Shown: positions 61,016 through 64,000 of the stretch, piece after piece
Layout: each line of letters starts with the position of its first letter
Position numbering within the stretch: position 1 is the stretch's first letter
From: Carnegiea gigantea
Lineage: Eukaryota; Streptophyta; Magnoliopsida; Caryophyllales; Cactaceae
Assembly: GCA_029747015.1 (NCBI GenBank)
Contig: JAKOGI010000110.1
Span: 62,001-126,000 of the forward strand
Reading direction: 5' to 3'
Length of the DNA stretch: 64,000 nucleotides
The notes under the pieces: generated by a model
Database searches by the model: none
What the model was told of the DNA's origin: nothing
The model's input: only the letters and a program-made list of their open reading frames with translations
Program-made: the position numbers and the translations under genes

Positions 61016-61735
61016 ACGGGTCGGGGATCCGCTGACCTGTCCCGACCCGACCCTCAAAAATGAGGGTCAGGACCGGCTTTTTTTTTTTTTTTAAAACCTC
61101 TGACCCACCCCGACCCTCAAATTGAGGGCACCCAACTATGATGAGGGTCGGGCTTGGGTAAAAATTTTGACCCGCTGACCCGACTGTCTAACCCTCACTT
61201 TTAAAAAAGAAATTATAATTAAAATAAAAATAAAATACTTTCAGTTTCATTTGTTCAGAACTTTTTCGATTTCAATTTTCCATCTCCCTTCAACAGTTTC
61301 CCCCCATTCACCTTACCAAATCTCACTGGTTTATAACTTTCTCACGCTCCCTCTCTGATATTTGGAGTACATTTAGTAGTCATTTTAGTGAACTAATGGG
61401 TCTATTAGTTTAATAACTAACTTACGCATTGGAGCGTTTGTAGTTGTAATGCGCTTCGTTGGAGCATTATATTATCATTTGACTTCTTATTACTAAGATG
61501 TTTAATGTTGGCCTTTATAATAAAAAGAAAATTTAGTAAAAAATCTCATTTTCTATATTAGGAGGTTTTCGGGTCGGGTTTGACTCGATGACCCGAGGGT
61601 ACCCGTAGGGTCAGGGGTATGGTGACCCGCATGAGGGTCGGATAGAGTTAGGATCGAGAAAATCCTATCTGTCGACCCTCATGACCCGACCCTCAACCCT
61701 ACCCGATCCTCAATTTAATCAGGTTTAGGTTTAGC
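61016..61735. repeat. GGGTCGGG/CCCGACCC-rich inverted-repeat element (right copy)
   Basis: Counterpart of 48687-49370. It keeps more intact GAGGGTCGGG and CCCGACCCTCA words, and has an extra CTGTCGACCCTCATGACCCG segment at about 61669-61688. Confidence 0.5.
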
Positions 61736-62102
61736 TTTTTGATAAATTGTTTTTTGGGACCAAAAACTCATTTAAAATAGCTATTAACTAAACACTCATG
61801 CATAATAACTATTTGACTCAGTCAAACTGCCAAAATGCTCCCAAATAACTAATTTTAATTTTGATTACAAAGTTTTTGTAATTGTAATGGGATAAATTCA
61901 TTTACAAACAATACTTAATTTTATGTGGCGTAAAGTACTTGTAATTTAATTCACTTTTATTTTGTCTATTTTAATTGTTTGTACCTTTGTTGAATATCTT
62001 AATGTCATGATTATGATGCTTCACATGAGACTTACTTTACTCTATTCCCTTTAAATTACAATAATGTAATATTATTTAATTTTAGCAAGTAGAGAGCGAA
62101 GA

Positions 62103-62107
<5 letters not shown>

Positions 62108-62178
<71 letters not shown>
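62108..62178. repeat. compound microsatellite (GAT)n(TG)n(AG)n
   Basis: Shorter counterpart of 49742-49841 with fewer TG and AG units. Confidence 0.97.
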
Positions 62179-62183
<5 letters not shown>

Positions 62184-62277
62184 GTCTAAAATATTCAAAA
62201 ATACAGTTATAATAAACTTTATCTAATATGGAGAGAAGAGAGGAGATGAGGGGGCTTCAAGTCTTTAAACACGTGGC

Positions 62278-62765
62278 AGTGTAGTACTAAGACATGGGAA
62301 GTAGATAAGTCACAATGAATATGAGAAAGAGAAAGTCTCCAAATATAATAACTTATAGTTGGGTAGAGTCAATTCAAAGGTATGCAATTATAATAGTTTA
62401 GGAAAGTCAAGTAATTATATTTGCATAGATTGAAATAAATATGATTACAATGCAATATGTGATTACATCCTTTAATCGTAATCAAACTTAGTAATGGAAT
62501 CATTATTACTATTCTGATTACATTACAACTTTAAATACACAACACAAAACTAGCCAATAGTGTTGGAGGATGATTCATACAAGGAATTGAAGAAGTCTCG
62601 ATTGCTTAAAATAAGTTCAATTATGGCAAGTTGGAAGAATGGGATACAAATGCTAGAAAACAAACTCATTTGTCTATAATTCTCTTGAAAATGTGTCTAA
62701 AATAAAGGGTCAAATATGCAGCTTATCCTTTGGGTCCGTTGTCGCAATCACCAAATGCGGAAACC
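62278..62765. other. AT-rich DNA before the proline-rich frame
   Basis: No exon-like sequence was recognised. A possible splice acceptor (ATATGCAG) ends at 62721. Confidence 0.4.
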
Positions 62766-63065
62766 ATGCAACCAGACCTAGTGCCGCCGCCACTATTCCC
62801 ATTGACCCCACCTGTGCCAACAAGATCGAGAATCCGTCAACAGGGGTTTCCCCAACCACAACCACCAGCAAATGATGAGATGCCACCACCGCTACCGGTG
62901 GATGATCCGGGTTCGCCACCAGCTCCTGAAGAGGAAGAAGGGCCACCGCCACCACCAGTAGAAGATGAATTCCCACCACCACCAGCACCAGAGGATGAGA
63001 ACCCACCAGATGACATGGAGAACCCCCCAACCTCGGACGTTTTAGACGTTACGACTTACGAGTGA
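62766..63065 (+). CDS. proline-rich acidic protein or terminal exon (hypothetical)
   Basis: An ATG-started frame of 99 codons ending in TGA. The product is rich in Pro, Glu and Asp, with runs such as GPPPPPVEDEFPPPPAPEDE, and ends DVLDVTTYE. The frame stays open upstream to 62706. A possible acceptor at 62720-62721 would make it the 3' exon of a longer protein, which the non-repetitive first residues (LGPLSQSPNAETMQPDLVPP) would suit. The opposite strand gives only a hydrophobic mirror frame. Composition fits a disordered proline-rich tail, but no family was recognised and no upstream exon was found between the duplicated repeat and this frame. Either a short gene or a fragment; moderate to low certainty. 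Confidence 0.4.
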   Translation: MQPDLVPPPLFPLTPPVPTRSRIRQQGFPQPQPPANDEMPPPLPVDDPGSPPAPEEEEGPPPPPVEDEFPPPPAPEDENPPDDMENPPTSDVLDVTTYE

Positions 63066-64000
63066 TCAGATATATTTCCTCATCTACTGATGATTCCATG
63101 CCCTTTAATTTGTTATGACTGTTTCTTCTTGGATTCATAGCCTTAGTCGTTTGCATGATGGTTTCAAATATTGCTGGCTCTTGTTGAAATACCTCACTAA
63201 TTCCAGCAATTGCGTCTAGCTAGCTAGAGGATGCAAATTAATCATCTCCCATATCTTATTTGGTGCATTTTAGAATTTCAATCTTTTGTTTTTCCATACG
63301 TATGCCGATGTTAATATTGGTTTAGATTAGGAATATACTCTTTGTAATGTAAGAATCTAGGATAGTACGTACTTTTTAAATATATTGTTAAGCAAAGAGC
63401 TTTTAGAACGCATAATTTTACGTTTGAAGTATTAGAAAATATCACAAGAATATAATTTTACATATGCAGGCTGAGCACGAGCATACCTACCTCTAATTCT
63501 GTTTATTTTTTTTGAACCACCATCGAGTGAAGAGAGCTTGAACCAAGTGGAGCGATGTCATAAGCAATTAGTTTGCTGACATGGACGGTGAGGAAATGTG
63601 GTTAGTCCCTTTATATACTCACCCCTCTTATCCTATTAAATTTTCCTCAACTATACAACAACCATGACAAACGCTACAAATATCAAATAGTCACAATTTC
63701 TTTAATTACTGTTTAGTTCCTTGAATCCTTCAATTTACACTAACAAGTATTCCTTATTTTCAAAACAATCACTTCCTCTGCCGTCAATGTCAGCAAAATG
63801 ATCGTCCAAATCACTGGTCCACCGAGTCGAAGTTCTATTTGCTCGATGGTGGTCCAAAATAAATAAACAGGTGGAGTAACTCATAAGTTTATATACATCT
63901 CAAAATCAATTGGTAATAGGTGGAGTAACTCATAAATTTCTGTGCATATTCAAACCCTTTAATTTGATCAATGTGGAACAACACCCACTTTCATACTCCA
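63066..64000. other. AT-rich DNA at the window end
   Basis: The first part could be the 3' UTR of the proline-rich frame. No other gene was seen. A short repeat, GGTGGAGTAACTCATAA, occurs at about 63871 and 63920. Confidence 0.45.

Larger units (their letters stand above)
60334..61798. mobile_element. MITE-like element (copy 6), counterpart of 48005-49435
   Basis: Same termini and nested contents as the left copy: TTGTTTAGCAAACAGATG on the left and AGCTATTAACTAAACACTC on the right. Confidence 0.4.
60310..62277. repeat. right copy (B) of the ~2-kb direct duplication
   Basis: 1,968 bp matching 47976-49939 in the same orientation, from ATTGCATTTAG to AAACACGTGGC. It follows the right LTR without any gap. 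Beyond 62277 the sequence continues as AGTGTAGTACTAAG, with no counterpart at the end of copy A. Confidence 0.93.

Noticed and set aside
47976..62277. CRISPR-like array suggested by regular short hairpin repeats with spacers
   Set aside because: The spacers are themselves repeated, the DNA is plant nuclear, and the array lies in both LTRs of a retrotransposon.

Overview
This window is nuclear DNA of a flowering plant, most likely a eudicot. Supporting signs are AT-rich intergenic sequence, GT-AG introns, a plant DUF620 gene, class I small heat-shock proteins, a plant-type R2R3-MYB, Copia and Ty3/gypsy-type LTR retrotransposons, RTE-type LINE fragments and many MITE-like elements. I cannot name the species. 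Six protein genes or gene candidates occupy a small part of the window; repeats and featureless AT-rich DNA make up the rest.

Layout. 1-386: broken MITE carrying a triplet microsatellite. 1094-1454: MITE. 1572-7043: an old inverted-repeat element split by a Copia retrotransposon on the minus strand (1647-6963) with AGAGT target duplications, near-identical LTRs and a disrupted gag-pol. 9251-11472: a divergent pair of class I small heat-shock protein genes with heat-shock elements. 12161-14737: three-exon DUF620 gene (minus). 17.6-25 kb: TA microsatellite, MITEs, a truncated RTE LINE, and a 3.3-kb solo LTR that seems to lie inside a Copia-like LTR. 25991-29886: two-exon RING-CH (RINGv) membrane E3 ligase (minus). 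32-34.7 kb: second LINE remnant and a MITE. 38957-43506: two-exon R2R3-MYB of the MYB1/25/109 type (minus). 47976-62277: two ~2-kb direct repeats flanking a non-coding long-LTR retrotransposon. 62766-63065: possible proline-rich coding exon.

The genes do not form a pathway. The two heat-shock genes are the only functionally related neighbours. The most unusual structure is at 48-62 kb. A large retrotransposon derivative has 3.7-3.8 kb LTRs, no recognisable coding capacity, an array of short perfect hairpins in each LTR and no matching target duplication. It sits exactly at the junction of a 2-kb tandem duplication, which suggests unequal crossing-over between two insertions, or a haplotype-assembly artefact.

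Exon boundaries were read by eye from splice sites and reading-frame continuity. Percent identities are eye estimates. MITE ends are approximate.
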